Below the pieces are notes generated by a model, which was not told where the DNA came from, did no database searches, and saw only the letters and a program-made list of their open reading frames with translations. A DNA stretch of 35,037 bases from JAUPVL01 sp964481235 (GTDB taxonomy: Bacteria; Patescibacteriota; Saccharimonadia; CAILAD01; BJGX01). Positions 22,644 through 30,586 of this stretch are shown here, one piece after another; within the stretch, counting starts at the first letter, position 1, and each line of letters starts with the position of its first letter. The stretch is taken from NCBI GenBank assembly GCA_964481235.1, contig CAYZYH010000011.1, forward strand, positions 1-35,037. Reading direction: 5' to 3'. Position numbers and translations under genes: made by a program.

Positions 22644-23783
22644 GTGGCAAGCACAGAACAAATTAATAAACTTAAAAAACTACTCGCCAAAGCCGATATT
22701 AAAGTGGGTGGTAGTAGAGCACAAGACATTAAAATACATGACGAGCGTTTTTACGACAGGGTGTTTAGCGATGGTAGCTTGGGTGTTGGTGAAAGCTACA
22801 TGGATGGCTGGTGGAGTTCTAAGCAACTTGATAAAACTATGACTTTAGTTTTTAGATCGAACCTGAGCGAGCAAATTGGAATAGACGAACAGGTAAAATT
22901 TGCTTTTTACTATTTAAAATCTCGTTGGGCCAACCAACAAAAGGGCAAAAAAGCCTATAAAAATGCTCAAAGCCATTACGACATTGGTAACGACTTGTAC
23001 GAGCCAATGCTAGGGCCAACAATGGCCTACACTTGTGCCTATTGGGCCCGAGGCGCAAAGAACTTAGACCAAGCCCAGACCGATAAATATGAATTGATTT
23101 GCCAAAAATTAGGCCTTAAAAGAGGTATGACTGTATTAGATGTAGGTTGTGGCTGGGGTGGTTTGGCTGTCTATATGGCCAAGAAATATGGCTGCGAAGT
23201 GGTCTGTTTTACTCCTGCCAAAGAGCAAATAAGCTATATCAAAGACCGTGCAAAGGGTTTAAAAGTAAAACCAATACTAACTACCTGGCAAGATTATGCT
23301 GGCAAAACTAAATTTGATAGAATAGCTGCAATTGGTGTAATGGAACACGTAGGGCCAAAGAATTATGATAAATTCATTGCCAAAATGAGAACTCTAGTAA
23401 AGGATGATGGTTTGTTTATGCTTCACACCATAGGTAGCAATAAAAGTATTGCCTCTATAGACCCATGGATAAACACTTACATATTTCCTGGTGGAGTGTT
23501 GCCATCTATTAAACAAATTGCAACCGCATCTGAAGGAAAGTTTGTAATGGAAGACTGGCATAATATGGGGGCTAACTACGACCCAACTCTCATGAATTGG
23601 TACAAAAACTTCATTAAGTCTTATCCCAAGCTAGATCACGAGAAGTACGACGAACGCTTTAAACGAATGTGGGAGTTTTATTTGCTCGCTTGCGCTGGAC
23701 AGTTTAGATCTCGCAATATTCAATTGTGGCAAGTAGTCTATAGTCCGCAAGGTGTTGAGGGCGGATATAAGTCGGTTCGCTAA
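22644..23783 (+). CDS. Cyclopropane-fatty-acyl-phospholipid synthase family methyltransferase
   Basis: A full-length 379-aa SAM-dependent methyltransferase acting on unsaturated acyl chains of membrane lipids. Signatures: an N-terminal DGSLGVGESYMDGWW, AQSHYDIGNDLYEPMLGPT, SAM-binding VLDVGCGWGGLAVYMAKKYG, IGVMEHVGPKNYDKF, IFPGGVLPSI and the C-terminal FYLLACAGQFRSRNIQLWQV. The usual V.GVTLS..Q is replaced by VCFTPAKEQ. The product may be a cyclopropane ring or, with the FAD oxidase upstream, a 10-methyl branch as in actinobacteria. The start is GTG 22644 with a strong AAAAAGGGG upstream. Confidence 0.9.
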   Translation: MASTEQINKLKKLLAKADIKVGGSRAQDIKIHDERFYDRVFSDGSLGVGESYMDGWWSSKQLDKTMTLVFRSNLSEQIGIDEQVKFAFYYLKSRWANQQKGKKAYKNAQSHYDIGNDLYEPMLGPTMAYTCAYWARGAKNLDQAQTDKYELICQKLGLKRGMTVLDVGCGWGGLAVYMAKKYGCEVVCFTPAKEQISYIKDRAKGLKVKPILTTWQDYAGKTKFDRIAAIGVMEHVGPKNYDKFIAKMRTLVKDDGLFMLHTIGSNKSIASIDPWINTYIFPGGVLPSIKQIATASEGKFVMEDWHNMGANYDPTLMNWYKNFIKSYPKLDHEKYDERFKRMWEFYLLACAGQFRSRNIQLWQVVYSPQGVEGGYKSVR

Positions 23784-23838
23784 TATTTGTATAAAAAGCT
23801 AGTTATAGCTAGTGGATATTTAAGGTACAATTATATAC

Positions 23839-25632
23839 ATGGTAAAAAACCCAGAAGAAACTAAAACCTGGAATTTAGATGATATTGTTAGTCTAGAAGA
23901 CTGGCCCAGGCTTTATGACCAAACCAAAACAAAAATTGACGAACTAGAGCGATTTTTTGATAAGTTTGCAGACCCAAATATGTCTGATGTGGACTTTGAT
24001 AAATTAATGCAAGAATATGAGCAGTTGGTTGAAAATTTACACAGACTTGACTCCAGAGCGTATTTAATGGAAGCCGCAAACAACAAAGATTCAATGAGTA
24101 TGAAGTTCAAAAACCAAATGCAGAACCTAACAATTTATTGTGTAGAAAAAACCCAAAAGATAGATTTATGGTTGAAAGGTAAAGAAATAACAGGCACACA
24201 AACCCTTGATGACAAAAACGCATCTCGACTATTTGCTACAGTTGCAGATTTAGAATACTCACTTAACTATTCTAGACATCAAGGAAAATTTAGTTTGAGC
24301 GAACAGGCAGAAAAGATTTCTATAGCCAAAGATGCAAACGGAATTGCTGTACTAAATAATTTACGGGAGATGATTGAGCTTGAGCTTGAGTTTAATCTTA
24401 AGTTTCAAAACAAAGAGCCCATAGTTACAACCAACCACGCTGAAGTAGAGGCTTACATGCACTCCATTGATTCTAGTATTCGAAGAGAGGCTTACACTGC
24501 ATTTTATAAGGCTTACGAGAAAAATATTGATAAGTTTTTCTTAATTTATCAAGCTATTGCTAAAAACTGGGACCATGGAGCAAAAATACGTGGCTACGCA
24601 AAACCAATTAGTATGCGCAATGCAGCTAATCATGTAACAGACTTCACGATTAATACTTTACTAAAGGTATGTTCGGCTAACAGAGAGGTTTATCAAAGAT
24701 TTTTCAAACATAAAGCTAAACTATTGGGCGTTGATAAGTTGAGTATGTTTGATGTAATGGCTCCGATTGCTGAAGATTCTTCAAATAATCTAGATTACAA
24801 CTCAATGGTTGGTTTGGTATTAGACACGTTTGCGGAGTTTGATAGTAACTTTTCAAAAAATGCGCAATTAATTATTGATGCTAATCATATAGACCCATAC
24901 CCTAGGAACAATAAGAACCCCGGCGGATTCTGTTTAACTGTTGCACCCGACATTTTGCCATATATATTAATGAATTTTGTGGGTAAAAGTAATGATGTTA
25001 GAACAATGGCGCATGAGCTGGGCCATGGTGTGCATGCAATACTTGCCAACAAGCATAGTGTTTCAACACAACTAGCTACTCTACCATTATCTGAAACAGC
25101 ATCAACTTTTGGCGAGATGATTATGTTTGAAAAAATGATTGAGAGAGCTGAAAGCGTTGAGCAAAAGAGGTTCTTACTTGCCGATAAGTTAAGTACCAGC
25201 TTTGGTGCAGTTATGAGGCAGAACTATATTGTACTTTTTGAAATCGAAACACATAAAAAACTTCAAGAGGGTGCAACAGAAAAAGAAATTTCTGATGCCT
25301 GGTTGAAAACCTTACAAGATCAAGTAGGAGAGAGTGTAGATATTGATAATATGTTTCGTTATGGTTGGGCTCGTTATCCTCATATTCACAACACACCATT
25401 TTATTGTTATGCCTACAATTTTGGTGAGCTACTAAGTCTTGCACTTTATAAACGCTATAAAGACCAGGGCGAAAGTTTTATACCTAAATTTGAACAAATT
25501 TTATCAGTAGGGGGTTCACAATCTCCTGAAAAGGTACTTGCCGATGTGGGTATTGATATAAATAGTGAACAGTTCTGGCAAGACAGCTTTAAAATTATTG
25601 AAGATTGGCAGGATCAACTAGAACAGCTATGA
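23839..25632 (+). CDS. M3-family oligoendopeptidase (PepF-like)
   Basis: The 597-aa zinc metallopeptidase has the gluzincin motif HELGH (His392-Glu393-His396) within TMAHELGHGVHAILANKHS, and the downstream zinc ligand region LSETASTFGEMIMFEKM. The N-terminal helical domain (1-200) and the length match oligoendopeptidase F. It cleaves short peptides in the cytosol; there is no signal peptide. It is useful to an amino-acid auxotroph. TACAAT (23826-23831) ends 7 nt before the ATG, so the mRNA is probably leaderless. The stop codon overlaps the next gene (ATGA). Confidence 0.92.
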   Translation: MVKNPEETKTWNLDDIVSLEDWPRLYDQTKTKIDELERFFDKFADPNMSDVDFDKLMQEYEQLVENLHRLDSRAYLMEAANNKDSMSMKFKNQMQNLTIYCVEKTQKIDLWLKGKEITGTQTLDDKNASRLFATVADLEYSLNYSRHQGKFSLSEQAEKISIAKDANGIAVLNNLREMIELELEFNLKFQNKEPIVTTNHAEVEAYMHSIDSSIRREAYTAFYKAYEKNIDKFFLIYQAIAKNWDHGAKIRGYAKPISMRNAANHVTDFTINTLLKVCSANREVYQRFFKHKAKLLGVDKLSMFDVMAPIAEDSSNNLDYNSMVGLVLDTFAEFDSNFSKNAQLIIDANHIDPYPRNNKNPGGFCLTVAPDILPYILMNFVGKSNDVRTMAHELGHGVHAILANKHSVSTQLATLPLSETASTFGEMIMFEKMIERAESVEQKRFLLADKLSTSFGAVMRQNYIVLFEIETHKKLQEGATEKEISDAWLKTLQDQVGESVDIDNMFRYGWARYPHIHNTPFYCYAYNFGELLSLALYKRYKDQGESFIPKFEQILSVGGSQSPEKVLADVGIDINSEQFWQDSFKIIEDWQDQLEQL

Positions 25633-26033
25633 TAAAGTTTGTACTCTGGGATTTTTATAATGTATTGTACTTTCCACGCACCGACCAGCTCAATACAGAG
25701 CTAATAGAGTTTATTGAGGACCACAACAAAAAATATGGTTTTGGTGTACTTACGGCGGTTAGCTCAGATATTACCTACTGGTTACAAGAGCGAAAGGTAA
25801 AACGCTACTTTGAGTTTATAAAAAACACCACTGAACTTGAGCTACCTAAGACCGATCCAGGTCTTTATGAAATGGTAGTAAATAGTTTGGGTTTTAAACC
25901 TAACCAAGTACTTATGGTAGACGACCTATCAGAGAACTTAGATGCTGCTAAAAAAGCTGGTTTACAAATTCTTAAATACCGAAAGACAGTGCCATTTAGT
26001 AAACAACTAAGCGAGGCTAGTATAAAATTATAA
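25629..26033 (+). CDS. HAD-superfamily hydrolase-like protein
   Basis: The 134-aa protein is a small HAD domain: motif I is VLWDFYNVLYFP, with the nucleophile Asp but Tyr instead of the second Asp, as in haloacid-dehalogenase-type members. Motif II lies in VLTAVSSD, motif III has Lys in LELPKTDPGLY, and motif IV is VLMVDDLSENLDAAKKAGL. The cap domain is minimal. The missing second Asp argues against ordinary phosphatase activity. ATG 25629 overlaps the stop of the M3 peptidase (ATGA), implying translational coupling. Confidence 0.8.
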   Translation: MIKFVLWDFYNVLYFPRTDQLNTELIEFIEDHNKKYGFGVLTAVSSDITYWLQERKVKRYFEFIKNTTELELPKTDPGLYEMVVNSLGFKPNQVLMVDDLSENLDAAKKAGLQILKYRKTVPFSKQLSEASIKL

Positions 26034-26034
26034 A

Positions 26035-26412
26035 TTACTTCTTTTTGAGATCTAGCGCGCAAGAATTTATACAAAACCTCTGGCCGGTTGTTTCTTTTGG
26101 TCCATCGTCAAACATGTGGCCAAGGTGGGCGCCACATTTGCTACAAACTACCTCTGTGCGTTGCATACCGTGCGAGTTGTCTTCTACAAGCTTTGTTGAG
26201 CCGGGTATTGCACTATCAAAACTTGGCCAACCAGTACCACTATCAAACTTTGTGCCACTTTCAAATAATTTTTGTCCGCAAACAATACAGTGGTAACTTC
26301 CATCGGCATGCTCATTTATATATTTACCACTAAACGGGGTCTCGGTAGCTTTGTTTTGAGTTACCTCGTAGGCCAATGGATCTAGTTTTTTCTTAATTTC
26401 TTCTTTGCTCAT
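26035..26412 (-). CDS. msrB: Peptide-methionine (R)-S-oxide reductase MsrB
   Basis: The 125-aa enzyme reduces methionine-R-sulfoxide in proteins. It has SGTGWPSF, the zinc-binding pairs Cys42/Cys45 and Cys90/Cys93, GAHLGHMFDDGP and the catalytic RFCINS (Cys114). A resolving Cys118 lies close by. Length is typical of single-domain MsrB. It is encoded convergently with the HAD gene, with only 1 nt between the stop codons. MsrA, for the S-epimer, is at 28904, so both repair enzymes are present but not in one operon. Confidence 0.96.
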   Translation of the reverse strand: MSKEEIKKKLDPLAYEVTQNKATETPFSGKYINEHADGSYHCIVCGQKLFESGTKFDSGTGWPSFDSAIPGSTKLVEDNSHGMQRTEVVCSKCGAHLGHMFDDGPKETTGQRFCINSCALDLKKK

Positions 26413-26434
26413 AGATTTATTATACTTGTAATGA

Positions 26435-26463
26435 TTGTAAATAATCTATATTAACTGTAGAAT
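26435..26463 (+). promoter_or_regulatory. Promoter of the small two-TM protein
   Basis: TTGTAA (26435-26440), 17-nt spacer, TAGAAT (26458-26463); start expected near 26470. Confidence 0.6.
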
Positions 26464-26507
26464 ATGCAACGAAATTGCACCCACCAAAAGAACTAGAGAG
26501 AAGACAA

Positions 26508-26738
26508 GTGATTTTTGCTCAAAACACTCAAGAATTACAACAATCTGCACATGACTCTGCATTGATGTTGTGGGGTATAGTTTTATTGTTTCTAGCCATA
26601 TTTTTTGTTATTGCTATTTCAGACGGTTCTGGGCCCGATGATGGAGTGCCCGGAAATAGTAATATTGGATGCGCTGCCGTATTTGGCATTATTTTTGCCT
26701 TAGTTTTTTTTGGTGGAATAGCTATGTTGATATGGTAG
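26508..26738 (+). CDS. Small membrane protein, two TM helices
   Basis: The 76-aa protein has two hydrophobic helices, LMLWGIVLLFLAIFFVIAI and AAVFGIIFALVFFGGIAMLI, joined by an acidic Gly-rich loop (SDGSGPDDGVPG). No family is recognised. The start is uncertain: GTG 26508 (purine-rich AGAGAAG upstream) is preferred, and an in-frame TTG at 26475 would add 11 polar residues. It has its own promoter and terminator. Confidence 0.55.
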   Translation: MIFAQNTQELQQSAHDSALMLWGIVLLFLAIFFVIAISDGSGPDDGVPGNSNIGCAAVFGIIFALVFFGGIAMLIW

Positions 26739-26749
26739 GCATTCACAAC

Positions 26750-26779
26750 AAGACCAAGTTTCTAGACTTGGTCTTTTTT
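26750..26779 (+). terminator. Strong rho-independent terminator
   Basis: AAGACCAAG (26750-26758) pairs with CTTGGTCTT (26767-26775), followed by a T-run. Confidence 0.92.
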
Positions 26780-26806
26780 CTTTAGTATTTAGTATACTTA
26801 AAGATA

Positions 26807-27397
26807 ATGACACAAAAACAATTTGTACAATCACAACGGGAATTTACCATAAAATTATTAGAAAAACTAAAGCCTGATCAGTGGAGCGCTGCTACGCTTT
26901 GTGCTGGCTGGAGTGTAGAAGACCTAGCAGCACACTTAGTGTGTAGGGAACGGAGCATAATTGGTGGTATAGGTTTGGTATTGCCTGCATTACAAAACCT
27001 ACATGATTTACGAATAAAAAAGCTAGAAACAAAAGGGCGTAAGTATATTGTAGAAAAACTGCAAAGATACCCCTGGTATATGCCAGCCAGTCTCAACACT
27101 GCAGAGTTTTGGGTGCACAATGAGGATTTTTTACGTGGAGAGTTAAAGATGAATAGAAAAAAGCCAAGTAATGAAGAAAATGCTATTTTATGGAGTAGCC
27201 TTAAGGGTCTAGCAAAGATAAGAAAAACGCTACTAAGAGATATGGGTAACTTAGAACTAGTTAACACCGAAAACAACGAAGCGATAAAAATAAATTTTAG
27301 CAATACAAAAAATAAGACTATTATAAAAGGTACAGCCGGAGAGTTGTTACTATTCTTTTATGGCCGTAGAAAAGCTGCAAAAGTTAAAGCTGGCTAG
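26807..27397 (+). CDS. MDMPI/DinB-like metal-binding protein (TIGR03085-like)
   Basis: The 196-aa protein starts with the four-helix DinB-like fold used by mycothiol-dependent maleylpyruvate isomerase relatives: TLCAGWSVEDLAAHLVCRER (His43 a likely metal ligand), then TAEFWVHNEDFLRGE (a second His) and a C-terminal GELLLFFYGRRKAA. This pattern matches the TIGR03085 family, otherwise known mainly from Actinobacteria. The thiol cofactor and substrate are unknown; mycothiol itself is unlikely to be made here. TATACT (26793-26798) ends 8 nt before the ATG (leaderless type). The end overlaps the convergent flavodoxin-fold gene by 4 nt. Confidence 0.7.
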   Translation: MTQKQFVQSQREFTIKLLEKLKPDQWSAATLCAGWSVEDLAAHLVCRERSIIGGIGLVLPALQNLHDLRIKKLETKGRKYIVEKLQRYPWYMPASLNTAEFWVHNEDFLRGELKMNRKKPSNEENAILWSSLKGLAKIRKTLLRDMGNLELVNTENNEAIKINFSNTKNKTIIKGTAGELLLFFYGRRKAAKVKAG

Positions 27398-28047
27398 CTT
27401 CTACTTACCTCTTTGGCCTCTGAATCAAGCTCTTTTAGATTAGTATCAATTTTATTCTGGGCTAAAATACGAGCAAGCTTAGCTGAGTTGTGTGCTAGAT
27501 AGCGTGCTGTGCGGTTGGTGTATAAGTGTTTGTCGCCACCAGCTTCAATATAGCTAGGGCCAGGCCCAGCATCACCCACCCAATAACAATCAGAGTTGGG
27601 TGCGATAGAGCAACCAAGATGAGTTAGATTAAATAGTGTATTGGCCGCAACATCGTGAGCACCATCTTCGTTACCAGTAATAATTACTGCCCCAACTTTG
27701 TTATAGAGTGGGTACTGACCAGTCACTTTGTCGCCGTCGGCGTAGCTACCATCGAGTCGTTCGAGTACCATTTGACTCACACTTCCACGAACGCCAAACC
27801 ATATCGGTGTGGCAATTACTAAGATGTCACAAGCCTTAATTTTTTCATAAATCTCTGGCCATTGGTCGCCATCACCTTCGTCGCTACTCACCCCAAACTT
27901 AACATCGTAGTCGCGTACTCGTAGTTCTTCTGTATCTACACCAAGTTCTTGGTAAATATTTATAACTTTGCCTACAAGCGCAGAAGTATTGCTTACTACT
28001 GGCGACGGCTTAAGCGTACAGTTTAGAATTAATGCCTTAAGTTTCAT
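27394..28047 (-). CDS. NAD(P)H-dependent FMN reductase-like flavoprotein
   Basis: The 217-aa protein has a flavodoxin-like fold: an N-terminal strand ALILNCTLKPSPVVSNTSAL with the phosphate-binding loop, CDILVIATPIWFGVRGSVSQ for isoalloxazine contacts, and GAVIITGNEDGAHDVAANTL. It probably binds FMN and reduces flavins or quinones. It lies on the opposite strand from its neighbours, converging with the MDMPI-like gene and diverging from the UBP zinc-finger gene, and has an AGGA ribosome-binding site. Confidence 0.82.
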   Translation of the reverse strand: MKLKALILNCTLKPSPVVSNTSALVGKVINIYQELGVDTEELRVRDYDVKFGVSSDEGDGDQWPEIYEKIKACDILVIATPIWFGVRGSVSQMVLERLDGSYADGDKVTGQYPLYNKVGAVIITGNEDGAHDVAANTLFNLTHLGCSIAPNSDCYWVGDAGPGPSYIEAGGDKHLYTNRTARYLAHNSAKLARILAQNKIDTNLKELDSEAKEVSRS

Positions 28048-28108
28048 TTTTATATCCTATCTATGTTTACTTATGAATAATTGTAACAGATATTATATAA
28101 TTGAGCTT

Positions 28109-28375
28109 ATGAATAAAAACAAAGATTGTAATCATTATCATAAGATAGTAGAAAATATTAAGCCTATCACAGCAGATGGTTGTGAAGAATGTTTGGCGCA
28201 AAAGCTCTACTGGATAAGTTTGCGTAAATGCTTGGTATGTGGACACGTAGGCTGTGATAAGTTCTCTATTGGCAAGCATGCCGACAAGCACTATGAACAA
28301 ACTGGTCACGAGGTAATAGAGATGTATCCAGACAAAACTTGGCGTTGGTGCTATGAAGATAGAGTGTATATATAA
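28109..28375 (+). CDS. UBP-type zinc-finger protein
   Basis: The 88-aa protein consists almost only of a ZnF-UBP domain: Cys25/Cys28, Cys41/Cys44, Cys49, then His57/His61/His67 in KHADKHYEQTGHEV and a closing aromatic TWRWCYED. In eukaryotes this domain grips the free C-terminal Gly-Gly of ubiquitin; bacterial versions are small proteins without assigned ligand. The ATG at 28109 is chosen over upstream starts because TATAAT (28096-28101) ends 7 nt before it, so the mRNA starts at the ATG. Its stop overlaps the next ATG (TAATG), forming an operon with the 178-aa gene and msrA. Confidence 0.85.
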   Translation: MNKNKDCNHYHKIVENIKPITADGCEECLAQKLYWISLRKCLVCGHVGCDKFSIGKHADKHYEQTGHEVIEMYPDKTWRWCYEDRVYI

Positions 28376-28911
28376 TGAAAAAGCCAAAGGTGCTGTACCA
28401 TGCATCGCTCAATCGCAATATTGAGGTGTTCGAACCGCGAGCCGAACATGTTCGCGATATAAATGAAGGTCGGGTAGTATTTGCAACACCCAACAAAGCC
28501 TATGCTTCTTGTTTTATTGTAGAAAACGACGGTAGTTGGGTACAGATAAGCGGTTTTAATGATGTGCGGGTAGTAATAATCTCTAGTGAAAGTAGATTTA
28601 GAAAACAAGATAGAGGAGGAGCAATTTACGAGCTACCGGTAGATACCTTTGTACACGAAATTAGGGGTGGCGCAAAAGACGAGTGGACTAGTCGCGTGCC
28701 AGTGAAGCCTATAAGTAAGACTGTTTACGATTCAGGACTAAAGGCGATGCTTGAGCTTAGTGTTCAAGTGTATTTTGTAGACAAAAAAACTTTTAAAAGC
28801 ATTTATAATGCTAAAGATCACGGGATATCAATCTTGCGAACGCTAAAATCAGAGAACCAAAAACGAAATGTAAATATTAAACAATTACCCAAAGGAGACT
28901 TTAGTGAGTAA
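28375..28911 (+). CDS. Unknown protein, 178 aa, possible ADP-ribosyltransferase-like fold
   Basis: The protein begins with VLYHASLNRNIEVFEPR, then RVVFATPNKAYASCFIV. A YHAS near the N terminus followed by an EPR...VFAT strand is reminiscent of ADP-ribosyltransferase-like or phosphotransferase-like proteins, but I cannot name a family and the fold call is weak. The middle has YELPVDTFVHEI; the tail is basic. It shares one nucleotide with the UBP zinc-finger gene upstream and overlaps msrA by 8 nt, so all three are probably cotranscribed and coupled. Confidence 0.6.
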   Translation: MKKPKVLYHASLNRNIEVFEPRAEHVRDINEGRVVFATPNKAYASCFIVENDGSWVQISGFNDVRVVIISSESRFRKQDRGGAIYELPVDTFVHEIRGGAKDEWTSRVPVKPISKTVYDSGLKAMLELSVQVYFVDKKTFKSIYNAKDHGISILRTLKSENQKRNVNIKQLPKGDFSE

Positions 28912-29386
28912 AGTAAAAACCGAAATGGCCGATTTTGGTGGCGGATGTTTCTGGGGTGTAGAAGAGGTGTTTCGTGAAATGCCAGGTGTAGTAAAGACGA
29001 CAGTAGGGTACGAAGGCGGGCATTTAGAGAATCCTACATATGAACAAGTATGTTCACACACCACTGGCCACGCTGAAACTGTACAGATAGAGTATTATCC
29101 TGGTAAAGTTAATTACAATCAACTCTTAGATTTATTTTTTGACCATCACTACCCAACCCAACTAAACAGACAGGGCCCAGATTTAGGAGATAATTACAGA
29201 AGTGTTATTTTTTATCATAACGACGAACAAAAAAAGCTGGCAAAAGCTAAAATTGCTGCACTTAATAAAACCAAAAAGTTTAAGGACCCAATTGTAACCC
29301 AGGTAGTGCCAGCTCAAACTTTTTGGCACGCCGAAGAGTACCACCAGCAGTATTTGCATAAGCGTAATCTTGGAGTATGCTATTAG
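28904..29386 (+). CDS. msrA: Peptide-methionine (S)-S-oxide reductase MsrA
   Basis: The 160-aa enzyme repairs methionine-S-sulfoxide. It has the catalytic GGGCFWGVEE (Cys15), VGYEGGHLENPTYEQVCS, DLGDNYRSVIFYHNDEQ and FWHAEEYHQQYL, and ends with a Cys (RNLGVCY) that may act as resolving residue. The length is that of minimal MsrA proteins. The start is a GTG with AAAGGAG 6 nt upstream, located inside the end of the 178-aa gene. Confidence 0.96.
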   Translation: MSKVKTEMADFGGGCFWGVEEVFREMPGVVKTTVGYEGGHLENPTYEQVCSHTTGHAETVQIEYYPGKVNYNQLLDLFFDHHYPTQLNRQGPDLGDNYRSVIFYHNDEQKKLAKAKIAALNKTKKFKDPIVTQVVPAQTFWHAEEYHQQYLHKRNLGVCY

Positions 29387-29407
29387 TAGCAATAAAGGAA
29401 TAATCTT

Positions 29408-29832
29408 ATGCATTTAAAGCACCGTTCACTTTTCGCCATAATACTACTCGACATTGTAACTCTTGGATTATATTCAATATATTGGTTTTTTATTACCAAG
29501 ACAGAGATGAATACCTTAAACGCTCAAAGTGCTAAAGTGCCGTTTTTTTGTGGTTTTTTGTGCCAGTTGTAAATATCTGGTGGTTTTGGCGATTCTGCAA
29601 AGCCATGAACGTAATTACTAGAGGTAAACTTGGTGTGGGTGTGGCTTTCTTTGCGCCAATTATTTTATACTTTGTAGCACTATTTATTATCAATCTAAAT
29701 AGTCAGTTTTTAATAAATAGCCTTACGCAGACTAATCTGTTATTTGCTCTATACTCAATTGCTTTAAGTGCAGTAGTAAGTACCCTGCCAATACTTTACT
29801 ATCAGTCAAATTTGAACAAAGTAGCACGCTAG
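29408..29832 (+). pseudogene. DUF4234-like membrane protein, reading frame shifted at a T7 run
   Basis: Two overlapping frames form one plausible protein. The first starts at ATG 29408 (AAAGGA upstream) with LLDIVTLGLYSIYWFFITK, typical of the DUF4234 N terminus, and runs into a stop at 29570-29572. The second frame resumes at 29548 with WFFVPVVNIWWFWRFCKAMN and two more membrane helices, ending at 29832. The switch point is the T7 run at 29543-29549; one additional T would restore a continuous frame of about 141 aa. Assembly error, recent frameshift, or slippage are all possible. Confidence 0.6.
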
Positions 29833-29869
29833 GCTAGCTTAGTTGCTATACGCTATACTATAAGTACTT

Positions 29870-30562
29870 ATGTTTGGCATTCCTATAAACGTTTTTCCTC
29901 TGGCAGCTATGGGGTTGGTAGCGTTCTTTTTTGGTGTGCGTGGATTTTTACACTATAACAAGGTAAAATCTCCTCTTACCTTTTATTATTCTTGGTCGGG
30001 AGTTTTGTTTGGCTTGTCGGGCATATTTTATGCTGTTCCTTTTGGGGTTACTAACATTGAAGCTGTGCTAAAAGTTTCTGTGACAATTGCCGATTTACTA
30101 TTTTACGCCGGATTAATGGTTCAAATGCGAATTATTTGGTATTTAGGGTTAAAACGTAAAGTATCTTTTTTGTGGTTTTTTTGGCCAACTATTATTCTCA
30201 CAATAATAGCTCTTGGGTTTGATATGGTTAAAAGAGTTGAGTCAAGATTTTATGTAGAAAACGGACTTGCAGTTTTTCCAACCACACAAACTACACTTTA
30301 TCTACTTGCTTTGATGAGTGTTAGTATAATTATTGTAGGGGTACTCACTTTGATGCAGGTGAAGGATCTAAAACAAAAACATCAGAAGATAAGACTAATT
30401 ACTTTAGGCCTAATGTTTTTGTTTGCGGGGTTAACAGTGGAATATAATTTTTTATTCTTAGGTGGCGAGAATACTAGCCCGGCAATTGTACTTGGTTACA
30501 CACTAGCAGCAATAGGTTTTATTGGAGGAATATTTTTTGTGAGGCGTAAGAATAAGTCTTGA
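29870..30562 (+). CDS. Multi-spanning membrane protein, about seven TM helices
   Basis: The 230-aa protein is almost entirely hydrophobic with about seven membrane helices (for example VFPLAAMGLVAFFFGVRGFL, FFWPTIILTIIALGF, LYLLALMSVSIIIVGVLTL, IVLGYTLAAIGFIGGIFFV) and short basic loops (KDLKQKHQKIR). It resembles the seven-TM sensor halves of membrane receptors but has no kinase or output domain. A TATACT/TATAAG region lies just before the ATG. It belongs to a run of small membrane-protein genes. Confidence 0.6.
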   Translation: MFGIPINVFPLAAMGLVAFFFGVRGFLHYNKVKSPLTFYYSWSGVLFGLSGIFYAVPFGVTNIEAVLKVSVTIADLLFYAGLMVQMRIIWYLGLKRKVSFLWFFWPTIILTIIALGFDMVKRVESRFYVENGLAVFPTTQTTLYLLALMSVSIIIVGVLTLMQVKDLKQKHQKIRLITLGLMFLFAGLTVEYNFLFLGGENTSPAIVLGYTLAAIGFIGGIFFVRRKNKS

Positions 30563-30586
30563 TACGTAAATGTGTATAATAAAAGT

